Source: Prochlorococcus sp. AG-347-E03 | GTDB lineage: Bacteria; Cyanobacteriota; Cyanobacteriia; PCC-6307; Cyanobiaceae | Direction: 5' to 3' | NCBI GenBank assembly: GCA_003279115.1 | Contig: QCBG01000002.1 | Coordinates: 62,001 to 126,000, forward strand | DNA length: 64,000 nt | Part shown: positions 30,645-44,061 of the stretch, one piece after another | Layout of the letters: every line of letters starts with the position of its first letter | How positions within the stretch are numbered: position 1 is the stretch's first letter | Position numbers and translations under genes: made by a program | Notes under the pieces: generated by a model | The model's input: only the letters and a program-made list of their open reading frames with translations | Told to the model about the DNA's origin: nothing | Database searches by the model: none

Positions 30645-31013
30645 ATGGGAACTTCTCAAAAAAAAGAACCAAATGGTTCTTGTACTGAAAAAGAATTAAC
30701 TCCTGATCAAACTCTTGGATTAGTTAGCCTAAGTTTGATGCAAAAACTATCTCAGAAAGACCCATCTTTTAGTTGGTTAGAAGATGATAAAATTGAAAAA
30801 GTAAATCTCAAAAACCTTAGAGATAGATTGGAGTTAACGCAATTAGCTTTAAATACAGGAGCACCATTAACTACTTCAGAAGTGACAGCTTTAATTGGAG
30901 CAAAACCCGGGAAATCTAAGTTAGAAAGAGCAGGATTATTAGCTACCAAAATAGCTAGAAATGTATGGAAGATTTCAAAAACAAGTCAAGCAAATTCCTT
31001 CTATAGAAATTAA
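30645..31013 (+). CDS. Hypothetical protein with possible HTH-like C-terminus
   Basis: 122-aa intact ORF between csoS1D and chlN; LTTSEVTALIGAKPGKSKLERAGLLATKIARNVWKI resembles a DNA-binding helix pair. Confidence 0.55.
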   Translation: MGTSQKKEPNGSCTEKELTPDQTLGLVSLSLMQKLSQKDPSFSWLEDDKIEKVNLKNLRDRLELTQLALNTGAPLTTSEVTALIGAKPGKSKLERAGLLATKIARNVWKISKTSQANSFYRN

Positions 31014-31162
31014 ATTACGTCCCAAATTTTTTTTTTTATAATTCCCATTTAAGTATTTAAACATTCATATAAGTTTTTTAAATGTGTACGTTTTGTAAGA
31101 GAACTTATTAATTACTTTCTTAAATTTAAAAGTTTATGCAAGCTTAAAATATAAGCTCTTGA

Positions 31163-32428
<1,266 letters not shown>

Positions 32429-32433
32429 AAACT

Positions 32434-34005
32434 ATGGAATTAACTCTTTGGACGTATGAAGGACCACCACATGTTGGTGCTATGAGAATTGCATCGTCCA
32501 TGAAAGATATTCATTATGTGCTTCATGCCCCCCAAGGAGATACATATGCAGATCTTCTCTTTACCATGATCGAGAGGAGGGGGCAAAGGCCTCCAGTAAC
32601 TTATACAACTTTTCAGGCTAGAGACCTTGGAGGCGATACAGCAGAATTAGTGAAGAAAAATATTAAGGAAGCGGTTGAACGATTCAAACCCAAAACTCTT
32701 TTAGTCGGAGAAAGTTGTACAGCAGAACTTATCCAAGACCAACCTGGAGCACTTGCGAAAGGTATGGGGTTTGATATGCCGATTGTTAATCTTGAATTAC
32801 CTGCTTATAGCAAGAAAGAAAATTGGGGGGCTTCAGAAACCTTTTATCAACTAACGAGAACCCTCTTAAAAGAAAAAGTAAGTTCTTCAGACAAAATAAA
32901 TCCCCTTAGGTGGAGGGAATTAGGTAGGAGACCAAAAGTTAATATACTTGGTCCTTCATTATTAGGATTTAGATGCAGAGATGATGTAATCGAAATCCAA
33001 CGCATACTTTCGGAACAAGGTATAGATACAAACGTAGTTGCTCCATTAGGTGCTAGTCCTGATGATATTGAGAGACTAATTGATGCTGAAATAAATATCT
33101 GTCTTTATCAAGAAATTGCTGAAGCTTCATGTGAGTGGCTTAAACGGAACTTTGGAATGGAATATACGAATACTATTCCTATTGGAATAAAAAATACAAT
33201 TAAATTTATAAATGAAGTTCATGAGAAATTAGATCTTCCTTTAACGAATAAAGAAGAATTAGAAAATAAATCAAAACTTCCTTGGTACTCAAAATCAGTT
33301 GACTCTAATTATCTTACTGGTAAAAGAGTTTTTATTTTTGGTGATGGAACACATGCAATTGCAGCAGCCAAAATTGCTAAGGAAGAATTGGGTTTTGAAG
33401 TAGTGGGTCTTGGAACATACAGCAGGGAGATGGCCAGGCAAGTAAGAGCTACTGCAAAAGATCTTAATGTAGAAGCTCTGATAACTAACAATTATCTAGA
33501 AGTGGAAGATGCCATGAAAAAGGCAGCCCCTGAACTAGTTTTAGGGACCCAAATGGAAAGGCATAGTGCAAAAAGGCTCGGTATTCCATGCTCAGTAATT
33601 AGTACACCAATGCATGTTCAAGATGTACCTGCAAGATACAGCCCTCAAATGGGATGGGAAGGAGCAAATGTGATTTTTGATGACTGGGTGCATCCCTTAA
33701 TGATGGGCTTAGAAGAGCATCTTATTGATATGTTCAAACATGACTTTGAGTTTGTTGATGGCCATCAAAGCCATTTAGGACATACAGCCACAAACACAAA
33801 TGATTTTTTAAATTCTGAGGACAAAAAAGAAAAAAATAGTAAAGAAGGAATTATCTGGACTGAATCTGGTAGAGCTGAATTAACAAAAGTTCCATTTTTT
33901 GTAAGAGGTAAAGTCAAAACAAATACTGAAAAATACGCAATCTTGAGAGGAATTCCAGAGATAAGCGATGAAACTCTTTACGATGCCAAAGCGTATTTTA
34001 GTTAA
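32434..34005 (+). CDS. chlB: Light-independent protochlorophyllide reductase subunit B
   Basis: [65 protein letters not shown]. Confidence 0.97.
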   Translation: MELTLWTYEGPPHVGAMRIASSMKDIHYVLHAPQGDTYADLLFTMIERRGQRPPVTYTTFQARDLGGDTAELVKKNIKEAVERFKPKTLLVGESCTAELIQDQPGALAKGMGFDMPIVNLELPAYSKKENWGASETFYQLTRTLLKEKVSSSDKINPLRWRELGRRPKVNILGPSLLGFRCRDDVIEIQRILSEQGIDTNVVAPLGASPDDIERLIDAEINICLYQEIAEASCEWLKRNFGMEYTNTIPIGIKNTIKFINEVHEKLDLPLTNKEELENKSKLPWYSKSVDSNYLTGKRVFIFGDGTHAIAAAKIAKEELGFEVVGLGTYSREMARQVRATAKDLNVEALITNNYLEVEDAMKKAAPELVLGTQMERHSAKRLGIPCSVISTPMHVQDVPARYSPQMGWEGANVIFDDWVHPLMMGLEEHLIDMFKHDFEFVDGHQSHLGHTATNTNDFLNSEDKKEKNSKEGIIWTESGRAELTKVPFFVRGKVKTNTEKYAILRGIPEISDETLYDAKAYFS

Positions 34006-34196
34006 TTTACTTACTAATAAACTATAATTAAGTCATGAGTATTTTAACTCATAATTTAATAGAATTCATCCTAAAAATTAAGTTATAAGAACATCTTTCC
34101 CAACTTTAATACAATTAAATACATATTTGTTTAAAAACATAATTCATGTGTATTTACGCTGCAAGAATATAAATAATAATGTGTTTTAAGCTTTAA

Positions 34197-35084
<888 letters not shown>

Positions 35085-35090
35085 TCTTAA

Positions 35091-36101
35091 TCAATCTAAT
35101 CCAACCAATTGTTTTGTTAGATCATAAGTTTGTTGTGAGGTCTTTGTATTAACTATTCTTTTTGACAACTTTTGAGAAAAAGCTTTTCTACCAGTTTTCT
35201 GGCGATTTCCCCAGCTCCAATGGACTGATGGTTTAGCAAATTCTTTATAGGTTGCCACCTTAGCCACTCTCTCTCCTGCCAACCTTTGGGAAACATATCC
35301 TTTTGTTATAAATTTTTGAAAAATCGGGAATAAAAATCTAAATAACCAAGGAGTATCTCTAAAAAGTTTTGTATCAGCAACACATCCAGGATATAGAGAA
35401 TTTACAATAATTTTCTCTGCTGGATATCTTTTTGATAGTTCCTGAACGGTCACCATATTGCAAAGTTTACTATCCTTATAAGCTTTACCAGGTTTGAATT
35501 TCTTTCCATTCGCCATACTTATCGGAGGTAAAAATCCATTTTTAAATCCAGATAAGTCTCCTAGATCAGCTGGAGCAGGGATAGGGATCTTTCCTCCAAG
35601 TTCTGAATAATTAGCTGTAACAGTTCCTAATACTGTAATCCTTGGCTTAAATAAACTAGCTTTTCCATTTAGGAAAATTTCTCTTTCTGAAGATAAAATA
35701 TTCTTTAAAAGCAGATTTATCATTAGGAAATGCCCAAAATGATTAACTGCCATAGAGTTTTCAAAACCCTGAAGAGATCTTTCAGGTCTCTTCAGTCTAG
35801 GCTTATAAACTGCTGCATTACAAATAAGAGAATTTATTGGTTTTTTAAATCTATCCAATATTTCATTGCAACCTTTTCTTACATCATCCAAATTCGAGAG
35901 ATCTATTTCTACAAAGTGTATATTTTCAAATTCCTCTTTTGTTAAGAATTCCTCAGCTATTGATATAGCTCTTTTATTTGATCGATTAACAGCTATGACT
36001 TCCCATCCAAATCTTATAAGAGGTTTTAGAGTATTTAATCCGACTCCTGAAGTTGTGCCTGTTATTAGGGCTAATCCCTTAATGTCTTTACTCACTAGCA
36101 A
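35091..36101 (-). CDS. por: Light-dependent protochlorophyllide oxidoreductase
   Basis: ALITGTTSGVGLNTLKPLIRFGWEVIAVNRS, LICNAAVYKPRLKRPERSLQGFENSMAVNHFGHFLMINLLL, AYKDSKLCNMVTVQEL, HWSWGNRQK. Confidence 0.95.
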   Translation of the reverse strand: MLVSKDIKGLALITGTTSGVGLNTLKPLIRFGWEVIAVNRSNKRAISIAEEFLTKEEFENIHFVEIDLSNLDDVRKGCNEILDRFKKPINSLICNAAVYKPRLKRPERSLQGFENSMAVNHFGHFLMINLLLKNILSSEREIFLNGKASLFKPRITVLGTVTANYSELGGKIPIPAPADLGDLSGFKNGFLPPISMANGKKFKPGKAYKDSKLCNMVTVQELSKRYPAEKIIVNSLYPGCVADTKLFRDTPWLFRFLFPIFQKFITKGYVSQRLAGERVAKVATYKEFAKPSVHWSWGNRQKTGRKAFSQKLSKRIVNTKTSQQTYDLTKQLVGLD

Positions 36102-36149
36102 AAAATTTAATCGTAAAAAAATAAGTAAAAAGATTTTAGATCATACTTA

Positions 36150-36497
36150 TCAACGCCATATTACTCTGATAATGTCCCTAGAAATCATTTGATCCTGATC
36201 CTTCATAAATCTTTGCTCACCTTCAGCAGAAAATAAATCGTCAAACCTACTCGTCAAATTATTATATCGATAGTTTTCGTATGAAAATGAGTCTTGAATT
36301 TCCCTTAGCCTTGTTAATCTAACTTTGGAACTATATCCAAGCTTAATTAAGCTTATTAATGCTAAAAGGGAAAAGCAAATTTTTATGATCAAGAAAACAA
36401 AGGATACAAAATTTTCCTGTTTCTGTTGATCTTTTTTAAATACAGAACTTTGGTATTTTTTAATAAAATTTATATTTTTAAATGTAGATTCTGACAA
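36150..36497 (-). CDS. Hypothetical single-TM protein
   Basis: 115 aa with TM segment NFVSFVFLIIKICFSLLALISLI; intact ORF downstream of psaM on the same strand. Confidence 0.55.
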   Translation of the reverse strand: MSESTFKNINFIKKYQSSVFKKDQQKQENFVSFVFLIIKICFSLLALISLIKLGYSSKVRLTRLREIQDSFSYENYRYNNLTSRFDDLFSAEGEQRFMKDQDQMISRDIIRVIWR

Positions 36498-36581
36498 ATT
36501 TAGTTCTTAGAAAAATTACTGAACAAGTCAATTCAGCTTAACTACATTATTACCTTAAAAATATAAATTTTCTAATAGATT

Positions 36582-36686
36582 TTAGTTTCTGCCTAAGCTA
36601 ATTCCTAATCTAAGAGCAAGAACTCCTGCATGCATAACAACTATTAGGCTAAGTGCAATTAAATTTATTGTTTGAGTGGGCTCCAT
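36582..36686 (-). CDS. psaM: Photosystem I reaction centre subunit XII (PsaM), 34 aa
   Basis: Not in ORF track. Reverse complement encodes [34 protein letters not shown], a one-TM PsaM-like peptide. Confidence 0.9.
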   Translation of the reverse strand: MEPTQTINLIALSLIVVMHAGVLALRLGISLGRN

Positions 36687-36786
36687 AGTAAAAAAAGATT
36701 TCCTATATTCTCCACCCAAAAGAGGGGGTTTGACACACTATTACAAAATGATGTTACGTAATTAATAATTTGAAAGAAAAAATTTA

Positions 36787-37515
36787 TTGAAAATTATCAT
36801 AAATAAAACTACAGAGTTAATTTTGGGATTAGGAAATCAAGCTTTAATTTTTTCGACAACTAATCTACCTGGATTTGATCAAATGGCTTTAGATTTAAAT
36901 TCTCTAGATCAGACTATTTCCAATTCTGAAATAATTCTTACTTTAAGGTTCTACTATTGGGCGGGAGATTGGCTTTCAATTGGTTATCACCAAAAGGAAA
37001 TTCCTACTCATTGGGAAAAATTATTATCAAATGGAGAAATTAATATTGTAAGACGCCCCTCTGGAGGGGGGGCTGTTTTGCATTCAGGAGGCATAACCTA
37101 TGCATTAACATTTAAAAAAAATTATTATAAAATCCTTAGTTATGAAATGGTAAATAATTGGTTAATTAAGAGTTTTAAAGAATTAGGCCTCAAATTACAA
37201 TATGGTAATTTACAAAAATCAACAATAACATCTAATTGTTTTGGGACTTCATTAATTTCTGATTTAGTTGATCAGGATGGGTTTAAGAGAATAGGAAGTG
37301 CCCAATATCGTAAAAAAGGTGCCTTTCTTCAACATGGAGAGATTCAAACAAATCCTTCACAAGATTTATGGTTCAAATTATTTAGAGAAGAGGCTCCACC
37401 TAAAGTAAATCTAAACCTCACAAATGATGAAATAATTCAACATTTAAGTAATTCATTTCAAAAGAATAAATCAAATATAAAGTTCAAAAATATAATTATA
37501 GATAAAAAATTTTGA
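36787..37515 (+). CDS. Lipoate-protein ligase A family protein
   Basis: LRFYYWAGDWLSIGYHQ, NIVRRPSGGGAVLHSGGITYALTF, RIGSAQYRKKGAFLQHGEIQ. Confidence 0.85.
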   Translation: MKIIINKTTELILGLGNQALIFSTTNLPGFDQMALDLNSLDQTISNSEIILTLRFYYWAGDWLSIGYHQKEIPTHWEKLLSNGEINIVRRPSGGGAVLHSGGITYALTFKKNYYKILSYEMVNNWLIKSFKELGLKLQYGNLQKSTITSNCFGTSLISDLVDQDGFKRIGSAQYRKKGAFLQHGEIQTNPSQDLWFKLFREEAPPKVNLNLTNDEIIQHLSNSFQKNKSNIKFKNIIIDKKF

Positions 37516-37526
37516 TGACAAAATCC

Positions 37527-38750
37527 CTAAAGATCACCTTTCTGCTTCATTAAATTAATTATTCTTGGTAATTGAATTCCCAAGGGATACTGATTTTTAT
37601 AATTTAATTTATTGACAATTTCTGAAGGCAAATTAAGTCCTAATTTATTCAATATAAAGTTTCCAATTTTAGACCTATCAATTATCCCCAAAGGGATATC
37701 TGCAGCATTAAGAACCAATACAAAACCTTCATCTGTTTTTTCAAGTCTTTCTATAGTTTTCCATAATTTATCGCTACTATACACACTTTCAAAACTATCG
37801 ATTGGCTTCTTAAAATCTCCAACAAAGTTACGTTCCCATTTTTTTATGGAGACATTTTTTAAAATATTCTCATCAATAAAACCAGTCCATCTTCCATTAT
37901 TCGTAACAAAAAGATATTTATCTGATGCATCTTTTTTGTTTTTTATGAATGTATTTAATTTTGAAAAATTAGAATCAAATTCAATTTTTCTCAATGGCTT
38001 TAATTTAAGCTCAGAAACTTTACTAAATTTAAGTATATTTTCAATTTTAAAAAATTGACTTTCTGACTTTGAAGAATTAACTCCAAACAAACCTAAAAAA
38101 GAAAGAATTAAACCATAGTAAAAGTTAAATCTAAATAAACAAATTATCCCAAATACGAGACCTAAAAAAGATAAAAATAAATTTACTTTATTAAGAAAGC
38201 TTCTACCTTTGTGTTTACTCCCTGAGAAATGCCAAATAATACTTTTTAATAAATTTCCTCCATTTAAAGAACCAATTGGAATCAAATTTACGAAGCCTAA
38301 GAAAAAATTTAATATACCTAGCCTAGAAATTATATTAATTGATATGAGTTCTTGAGATGCACTGTAATTACTAATTAAAAGGAAGATGAATGCTGTAGCA
38401 AAACATAATAGTGGTCTAACAATCGCAATTTTTATATTACCTTTAGCAGTTTGACAGTACTTATCTATTTGTAAAATTGCACCGAGGAAATAAAAGGTAA
38501 TGTTTTTTATTTTTACACCCTGATTTAAGGAAACAAAAGTATGTAAAACTTCATGAGACATAATTGAAGTCATTAAGAAAAAAGAAGTTAAAAACCCTAT
38601 AATCCAAGCTTCTTTTGCATTGTAAATATCACCAGAAGATAAATTAACCTGATTACTTATGCTCCATGAGAATAAAAAGAGAATAACAAACCAATACGGG
38701 TGAATTTTGAAGGGAATTCCCCATATTTTAAAAATTTGCCAACTTCTCAA
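37527..38750 (-). CDS. Site-2 protease (M50) family membrane metalloprotease with C-terminal CBS-like region
   Basis: SHEVLHTFVSLNQG (HExxH), NLIPIGSLNGGNLL (NxxPxxxLDG-like), CBS-like FVLVLNAADIPLGIIDRSKIG. Confidence 0.82.
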   Translation of the reverse strand: MRSWQIFKIWGIPFKIHPYWFVILFLFSWSISNQVNLSSGDIYNAKEAWIIGFLTSFFLMTSIMSHEVLHTFVSLNQGVKIKNITFYFLGAILQIDKYCQTAKGNIKIAIVRPLLCFATAFIFLLISNYSASQELISINIISRLGILNFFLGFVNLIPIGSLNGGNLLKSIIWHFSGSKHKGRSFLNKVNLFLSFLGLVFGIICLFRFNFYYGLILSFLGLFGVNSSKSESQFFKIENILKFSKVSELKLKPLRKIEFDSNFSKLNTFIKNKKDASDKYLFVTNNGRWTGFIDENILKNVSIKKWERNFVGDFKKPIDSFESVYSSDKLWKTIERLEKTDEGFVLVLNAADIPLGIIDRSKIGNFILNKLGLNLPSEIVNKLNYKNQYPLGIQLPRIINLMKQKGDL

Positions 38751-38805
38751 AAATAATCTCCGCTATATTTAGCAATAATACTAATTTTACATACAAGATA
38801 ATGAT

Positions 38806-39462
38806 ATGCCCAAGACAAATACTTTAGTTAAAATTTGTGGATTAACATCAGAAGAACAAGCTCTTCAAGTGGCCAAATTAGGAGCGAATGCCATAGGCAT
38901 TATTTCGGTTAAAGAGTCCCCGAGGTATGTATCAGCTGAAATCAAGAAAAAAATATTTAAAACCTTAGAAAATTTTTTTCCAGAAATCGATAGAGTATCT
39001 GTTGTGCAAAATTGTCCAATAGATTTAATTATCAAAAATTTCTTGGGCAACCCAAGTGAAACTATCATTCAATTACATGGGGATGAGGATATTGATTATT
39101 GCAAAAAAATAAGGAACAAAATTCCAAACATTGGCCTATGGAAGGCTTTTAGGATAAAAACGGAAAAGGACCTTGATAAAATAAAACCTTTTGAAGATTT
39201 TGTTGATGCGATACTACTTGATTCTTGGAATAAAGAAACATATGGAGGTTCAGGAAAAAAAATTAATTCAATTTATCTTAGGAATCTGAAATTTAGCAAA
39301 CCTTGGTGGTTAGCAGGTGGAATATCAATTGAATGGATTGATGAAATCTTAGCTAACATCAAACCAGATGGGCTTGATATTTCAAGTAGTATTGAAATAT
39401 CACCAGGCTTAAAGGATATAAAAAAAACAGCGGATTTAATAAAAGCTTTAAAACAGAATTAG
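38806..39462 (+). CDS. trpF: Phosphoribosylanthranilate isomerase
   Basis: VKICGLTSEEQALQVAKLGANAIGIISVKESPRYVS, IIQLHGDEDIDYC, AILLDSWNKETYGGSGKKI, WWLAGGISIEWI. Confidence 0.94.
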   Translation: MPKTNTLVKICGLTSEEQALQVAKLGANAIGIISVKESPRYVSAEIKKKIFKTLENFFPEIDRVSVVQNCPIDLIIKNFLGNPSETIIQLHGDEDIDYCKKIRNKIPNIGLWKAFRIKTEKDLDKIKPFEDFVDAILLDSWNKETYGGSGKKINSIYLRNLKFSKPWWLAGGISIEWIDEILANIKPDGLDISSSIEISPGLKDIKKTADLIKALKQN

Positions 39463-40199
39463 TAATTATTAGTAGCAGATTGCTGTTTTACAAGCTCGAA
39501 AAATTCTTGTTTTAAACTTAAATCATGTCTAAAATCGCCCCTGACTACAGAATTTATCATGCTTGTATTTGGCTCTTTAACTCCCCTCCATTTCATACAA
39601 TAATGTTGGGCTTTTACAATAATTCCTAAACCTTTGGGTTCACACAATTTTTCAATTTCATCTGCAAGTATCATTACCGCCTCTTCCTGAATATGAGGTC
39701 TTGAGAAAACCCAATCAGCAACTCTGGCAAATTTTGAAAGTCCTATAACCTTATTCCCTGGTTTGATACCTATCCAACACTCACCTAAAATAGGGACTAA
39801 GTGATGTGAACATGCTGATCTGACAGAAATAGGGCCAACAGTATAAATTTCATCAAGATTCTTATCATTTGGGAAACTTGTTACTTTAGGTTGTTCGTGA
39901 TATCTACCTTTGAAGACTTCATTTAAATACATCTTTGAGACTCTTTCCGCAGTCTCTTGGGTATTATGATCATTTTCAACATCTATTACTAGGGACTTAA
40001 GCAGGTCTTTAACTCTTGAAGCAACTTCTTTTTCGAGAATTTCTAATTCTCCAGGATTTATATAATCTGCAATATTATCGTTTGCACTGAATCTTACACC
40101 AGCTTTCTTAATTCTATCTCTGATAATTTCAGAGATTAATTTATTAGTAATCTGATCGTCAAACTTTCTAATATTATCGTTAGGTAATGTAGAGGTCAT
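39459..40199 (-). CDS. folE: GTP cyclohydrolase I
   Basis: DVENDHNTQETAERVSKMY, VGPISVRSACSHHLVPILGECWIGIKPGNKVIGLSKFARV, QEEAVMILADEIEKL. Confidence 0.94.
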   Translation of the reverse strand: MTSTLPNDNIRKFDDQITNKLISEIIRDRIKKAGVRFSANDNIADYINPGELEILEKEVASRVKDLLKSLVIDVENDHNTQETAERVSKMYLNEVFKGRYHEQPKVTSFPNDKNLDEIYTVGPISVRSACSHHLVPILGECWIGIKPGNKVIGLSKFARVADWVFSRPHIQEEAVMILADEIEKLCEPKGLGIIVKAQHYCMKWRGVKEPNTSMINSVVRGDFRHDLSLKQEFFELVKQQSATNNY

Positions 40200-40352
40200 A
40201 AAATTTTAAACAGAAAATTGTATGCAACTTAATTTACTGTATCTTTTAAAAGCTTAATTGCTTATACACTATATCACATTCTCTTGTTCAATCGGGTTCA
40301 AAAAGTCCTAAAAAAAATCACCTTTTAAAGATTAAAAAGAGAAACAGAATTT

Positions 40353-41060
40353 TTAAAAAGCCCCTCCAGAAGGCATCAAAGTTAAGTCTTCAATTAATTG
40401 TGATTCTGGTTGTTGCGCCATATAAAGAATAGTATCTGATACCTTTTTTGGGGAAAGCATAGCAGTTCTATCAAAATCAGAATTAATTGATTCAGAGTCC
40501 CAAAGAGGCGTATTTACTGAACCTAGTGTTATTGTACATGCTCGAATCGAATTAGATCTCTCCTCTTCCCTCAAACATTTAGTAAACATGCTGAGTGCAG
40601 CTTTTGAAATACAATATGCTCCCCATTGAGGGAAGGCATTATAAGCAGCATGACTACTAACATTAATGACTAAACCACCATTTTTCCTCATTTGGGGAAT
40701 TATTGAGCTGCAAATTTGAAAAACACTTGTGAGGTTTGTTTGAATAGTTTGTTCCCAGTGCTCAAAATCCATTTCAACTAAGGACTCATTAAATGCACAA
40801 CCTGCATTATTTATCAAAACTGAAGGACACCCATATTTCTCGATTGCTTCTGCAACACACTTCTCTATTCCAAGAGGATTAGATAAATCACATTTAACTA
40901 GGCTAATTTTTGATTTAGTGTTCAATAATTCTCTCTTAAGTTTCTCCAATAAATCCATTTGTCTGGAAAGTAAAATTAGATCCCAGCCGGCATTTGCAAA
41001 AGTAATTGCGGTAGATTTACCAATACCTTTTGTAGCACCTGATATAAAAGCTAATTTCAA
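40353..41060 (-). CDS. SDR family oxidoreductase
   Basis: LAFISGATKGIGKSTAITFANAG, LINNAGCAF, NVSSHAAYNAFPQWGAYCISKAAL. TTG at 41060 starts just after the accA stop and avoids the >100-bp overlap of the track ORF. Confidence 0.85.
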   Translation of the reverse strand: MKLAFISGATKGIGKSTAITFANAGWDLILLSRQMDLLEKLKRELLNTKSKISLVKCDLSNPLGIEKCVAEAIEKYGCPSVLINNAGCAFNESLVEMDFEHWEQTIQTNLTSVFQICSSIIPQMRKNGGLVINVSSHAAYNAFPQWGAYCISKAALSMFTKCLREEERSNSIRACTITLGSVNTPLWDSESINSDFDRTAMLSPKKVSDTILYMAQQPESQLIEDLTLMPSGGAF

Positions 41061-41061
41061 T

Positions 41062-42069
41062 TTATTCAGTTTTTTGAGGAATTTCACTATAAATTTCTTC
41101 AATATTATTCGCTTCGATAAATTTACCCAAAACCCTAAATTTTTTATATCTTTCATCAATGAGTTCAATGTTAGTCATTTGAAGTAAAGCATTAAGGTGT
41201 TTCTCAATAGCATCCTTAAGTGTTTTGCCAGCTTCTAAAGGAGCCCAATTGTTTCCGCCTGATGGCTCTGGTAATACTTCGTCTATTATCCCCAATTTAA
41301 GTAAATCTTTACCTGTAATTTTAAGAGCTGATGCAGCTTCAGGAGCCTTTGCTGCATCTCTCCATAAAATTGATGCACATGCTTCTGGACTAGCAACTGT
41401 GTAAACACTGTGTTCAAACATTAGCAATCTATCAGCAACACCTATCCCAAGTGCACCTCCAGAACCACCTTCTCCAATAACAGTAGCCACTATAGGGACT
41501 TTTAAACCAAACATCTCCCTCAAGTTTCTTGCTATCGCTTCCCCTTGTCCCTGTTCTTCGGCGGTTAAACCTGCGTAGGCTCCAGGAGTATCAATAAATG
41601 TAAGAATTGGCAAAGAAAATCTATCAGCATGCTGCATTAATCTAAGCGCTTTTCTGTAACCTCCTGGCTTGGCCATTCCAAAGTTTCTTTTTACATTTTC
41701 TTTTGTGTCTCTTCCTTTCTGATGCCCCAGAATCAAAACTGGTCTATTATTTATCGAACCAATCCCTCCAATAAGTGCCATATCATCGCCTCCATTTCTA
41801 TCTCCATGCAATTCGATCCAGTCATCACAAAACATTTGAACAAAGTCCAAAGTACTAGGTCTTTGAGGATGTCTAGCTACCTGAATCTTTTGTGCAGGTG
41901 TGAGTGATTTAAATATCTCTTCTCTTCTTCTAGCAGCTAAGGTCTCAAGCTGAAGAAGCTGTTGACTAACATCCACTTCTGAATCTCGAGCTAATTCTTT
42001 AATTTGCTCTATCTGTTTCTCAAGTTCAACAAGAGGCTTTTCAAAATCAAGGAGATAACGTTTAGCCAT
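41062..42069 (-). CDS. accA: Acetyl-CoA carboxylase carboxyltransferase subunit alpha
   Basis: [89 protein letters not shown]. Confidence 0.97.
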   Translation of the reverse strand: MAKRYLLDFEKPLVELEKQIEQIKELARDSEVDVSQQLLQLETLAARRREEIFKSLTPAQKIQVARHPQRPSTLDFVQMFCDDWIELHGDRNGGDDMALIGGIGSINNRPVLILGHQKGRDTKENVKRNFGMAKPGGYRKALRLMQHADRFSLPILTFIDTPGAYAGLTAEEQGQGEAIARNLREMFGLKVPIVATVIGEGGSGGALGIGVADRLLMFEHSVYTVASPEACASILWRDAAKAPEAASALKITGKDLLKLGIIDEVLPEPSGGNNWAPLEAGKTLKDAIEKHLNALLQMTNIELIDERYKKFRVLGKFIEANNIEEIYSEIPQKTE

Positions 42070-42072
42070 ACT

Positions 42073-43113
42073 TTAGACAGTTAAGACCTTAGGATGCTTA
42101 TCAAGTCCAATCGCAGAAAATCCATGTTTCAAAGAAGCTGCTCCAATAAATTCCATCTTTTCAAGGGAAATATTATTTCTTCCCCAACTAAAGTTTGTAT
42201 GACACTTTTCAAATTCTAAAATCATAGCTTCTGCAAAGCAAGCAAACATCTCTCTCTGAGGGTTTTGCATTTCTGCAAGTTCCATCATATTCCAACCAAT
42301 ATCATTGAAGAACTCTACTATACCTCCTTTTAAAACATGAATATTTTCACCCTGAAATTTCTCATCAAGATTTTTGGGGTATCCACCATCAATCATTAAA
42401 CATGGTTTTTTTAATTTATCAGTATCAATTTCAATTGTTTTAGGCATACTTGCAACCCATACAACAATATCGGCCTGAGGTAACGCATCATCTAAAGTTG
42501 TTATTGTGCCACCATCTAATTCTTTTTGTAATAAAGCTAGTGGTTCTTGTTGTCTTGCCACCATAAGAAGTTCTGAAATCCCAGTTTTATTGATAAGCCA
42601 TCTACAAACAGCACTACCAATATCACCTGTAGCACCAATTACAGCAACAGTTGCTTTTTTAAGGTCTATCCCAATTCGAGGCGCGTTTATTTCTAGTTGC
42701 TTACAAATAACCCAGGCAGTATGAGTATTGCCAGTAGTAAACCTTTCCCACTCTAATGAAGTATTTCTAATTTGTTTATGTTGTAGAAGATTAAAATTCT
42801 CAAAAATAATAGAAGTAAATCCTCCTAAAGCGGTTATGTTAATCCCTTTTTTCTGTGCTAATTCCATAGCATTTAGTACTTTTCTTCTAGCAGTCTTGAA
42901 CCTAGAAAGCATTTCGGGAACAAAGCAAGAATCTATATAAGAACCTTCAATAGATATTCCAGTAGCACTCTTAACTTCTACATTTTCAACAAGCTGAGGA
43001 GGAGCAGTACACCAAACATCCAAGTCGCCATCTGCAATATGATCAAAGCCTAGCATCGAAGCTTTTCTTTTTGCATCTTCAAAACTTGTTGAGTGGCCTA
43101 TTAACCCAAACAT
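42073..43113 (-). CDS. aar: Long-chain acyl-ACP reductase (alkane biosynthesis)
   Basis: [61 protein letters not shown], paired with ado. Confidence 0.93.
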   Translation of the reverse strand: MFGLIGHSTSFEDAKRKASMLGFDHIADGDLDVWCTAPPQLVENVEVKSATGISIEGSYIDSCFVPEMLSRFKTARRKVLNAMELAQKKGINITALGGFTSIIFENFNLLQHKQIRNTSLEWERFTTGNTHTAWVICKQLEINAPRIGIDLKKATVAVIGATGDIGSAVCRWLINKTGISELLMVARQQEPLALLQKELDGGTITTLDDALPQADIVVWVASMPKTIEIDTDKLKKPCLMIDGGYPKNLDEKFQGENIHVLKGGIVEFFNDIGWNMMELAEMQNPQREMFACFAEAMILEFEKCHTNFSWGRNNISLEKMEFIGAASLKHGFSAIGLDKHPKVLTV

Positions 43114-43221
43114 TTAAAATTTATAAATGGTTTCTATACGATGTTATGAACAATAGCACAGAGGTAACTACTTAAATAGGATTGATTAATTATTAAAATC
43201 CTTAATTAATTAGAAATGTAA

Positions 43222-43977
43222 TTAGACGATAGCGGCCATAGCCATTCTTGCAATTTCTCGATTATCTAGACCTATTTCCATCAATGTATCTTGATAAGCA
43301 ATCATAAATTCTTCCATTAATTCTTCTCTATCCATAGCTAAAACTGATGCGTCATCTGCAACTTCATCTAACATCTTCTTAATTAACGGCAGATTAACCT
43401 TATTAGCTTCCATTAATTCCTCTTTACAAGTAGATAGATTCTCTTTAAGCCACTCTTGACCGTAATTTAAATGAAGATATTCATCTTTAACAACTCCTTC
43501 TGTTATTTTTTTTGCAAAAGGATCGGCAACTCTGATGTAGACGTTATAAGCTGAGATCGCAAATGCTTCAATTAAGATAGCTTGAATTAAAAGGCACGTT
43601 GTTAAATTTCCTTTTTCAAGAGCAACTTGAAAATTTCCATGCAATTTAGAAAAGAATTTTTTAGCAAATTCCATATCAGCCACTACACCTAAATTTCTTC
43701 CACATGCAGTAAAGCCTTTTTTATGCTTCATTTCCATTCTCGCCAATTTTGTTAACTCCTCTAACTCATTTGGAATTAAAGTTGCAATTGATATGTAATT
43801 ATCGTGAGCCTCTTGCTCTCCCTCTATAACAATTGCATTTATTCTGCTGTATGCATCCTTATAAGAATCCGTAGTGAAGTCGGGCAAATCTAAAGAAATC
43901 GGATTAATCGATTCTTCAATAGTTTTTTTATTTGATTCTAGAGTTTGCATGACAGTAATCTTTAGCTCATTATGCAT
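43222..43977 (-). CDS. ado: Aldehyde-deformylating oxygenase
   Basis: Ferritin-like di-iron motifs: EGEQEAHDNYISIATLIP, LARMEMKHKKGF, DEYLHLNYGQEWL. True start probably MQTLESNKK (43950). Confidence 0.94.
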   Translation of the reverse strand: MHNELKITVMQTLESNKKTIEESINPISLDLPDFTTDSYKDAYSRINAIVIEGEQEAHDNYISIATLIPNELEELTKLARMEMKHKKGFTACGRNLGVVADMEFAKKFFSKLHGNFQVALEKGNLTTCLLIQAILIEAFAISAYNVYIRVADPFAKKITEGVVKDEYLHLNYGQEWLKENLSTCKEELMEANKVNLPLIKKMLDEVADDASVLAMDREELMEEFMIAYQDTLMEIGLDNREIARMAMAAIV

Positions 43978-44061
43978 GAATATTACACGATTATAGAGAG
44001 TTTATTTAAATATCATGAAAATATTTTTAATTGTTAAGTCACATTTTTAACTTAAGCTTAA

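Noticed and set aside
41061-41168. N-terminal extension of the SDR gene
   Set aside because: Lies in accA on the same strand in another frame; SDR glycine motif begins just after TTG 41060.
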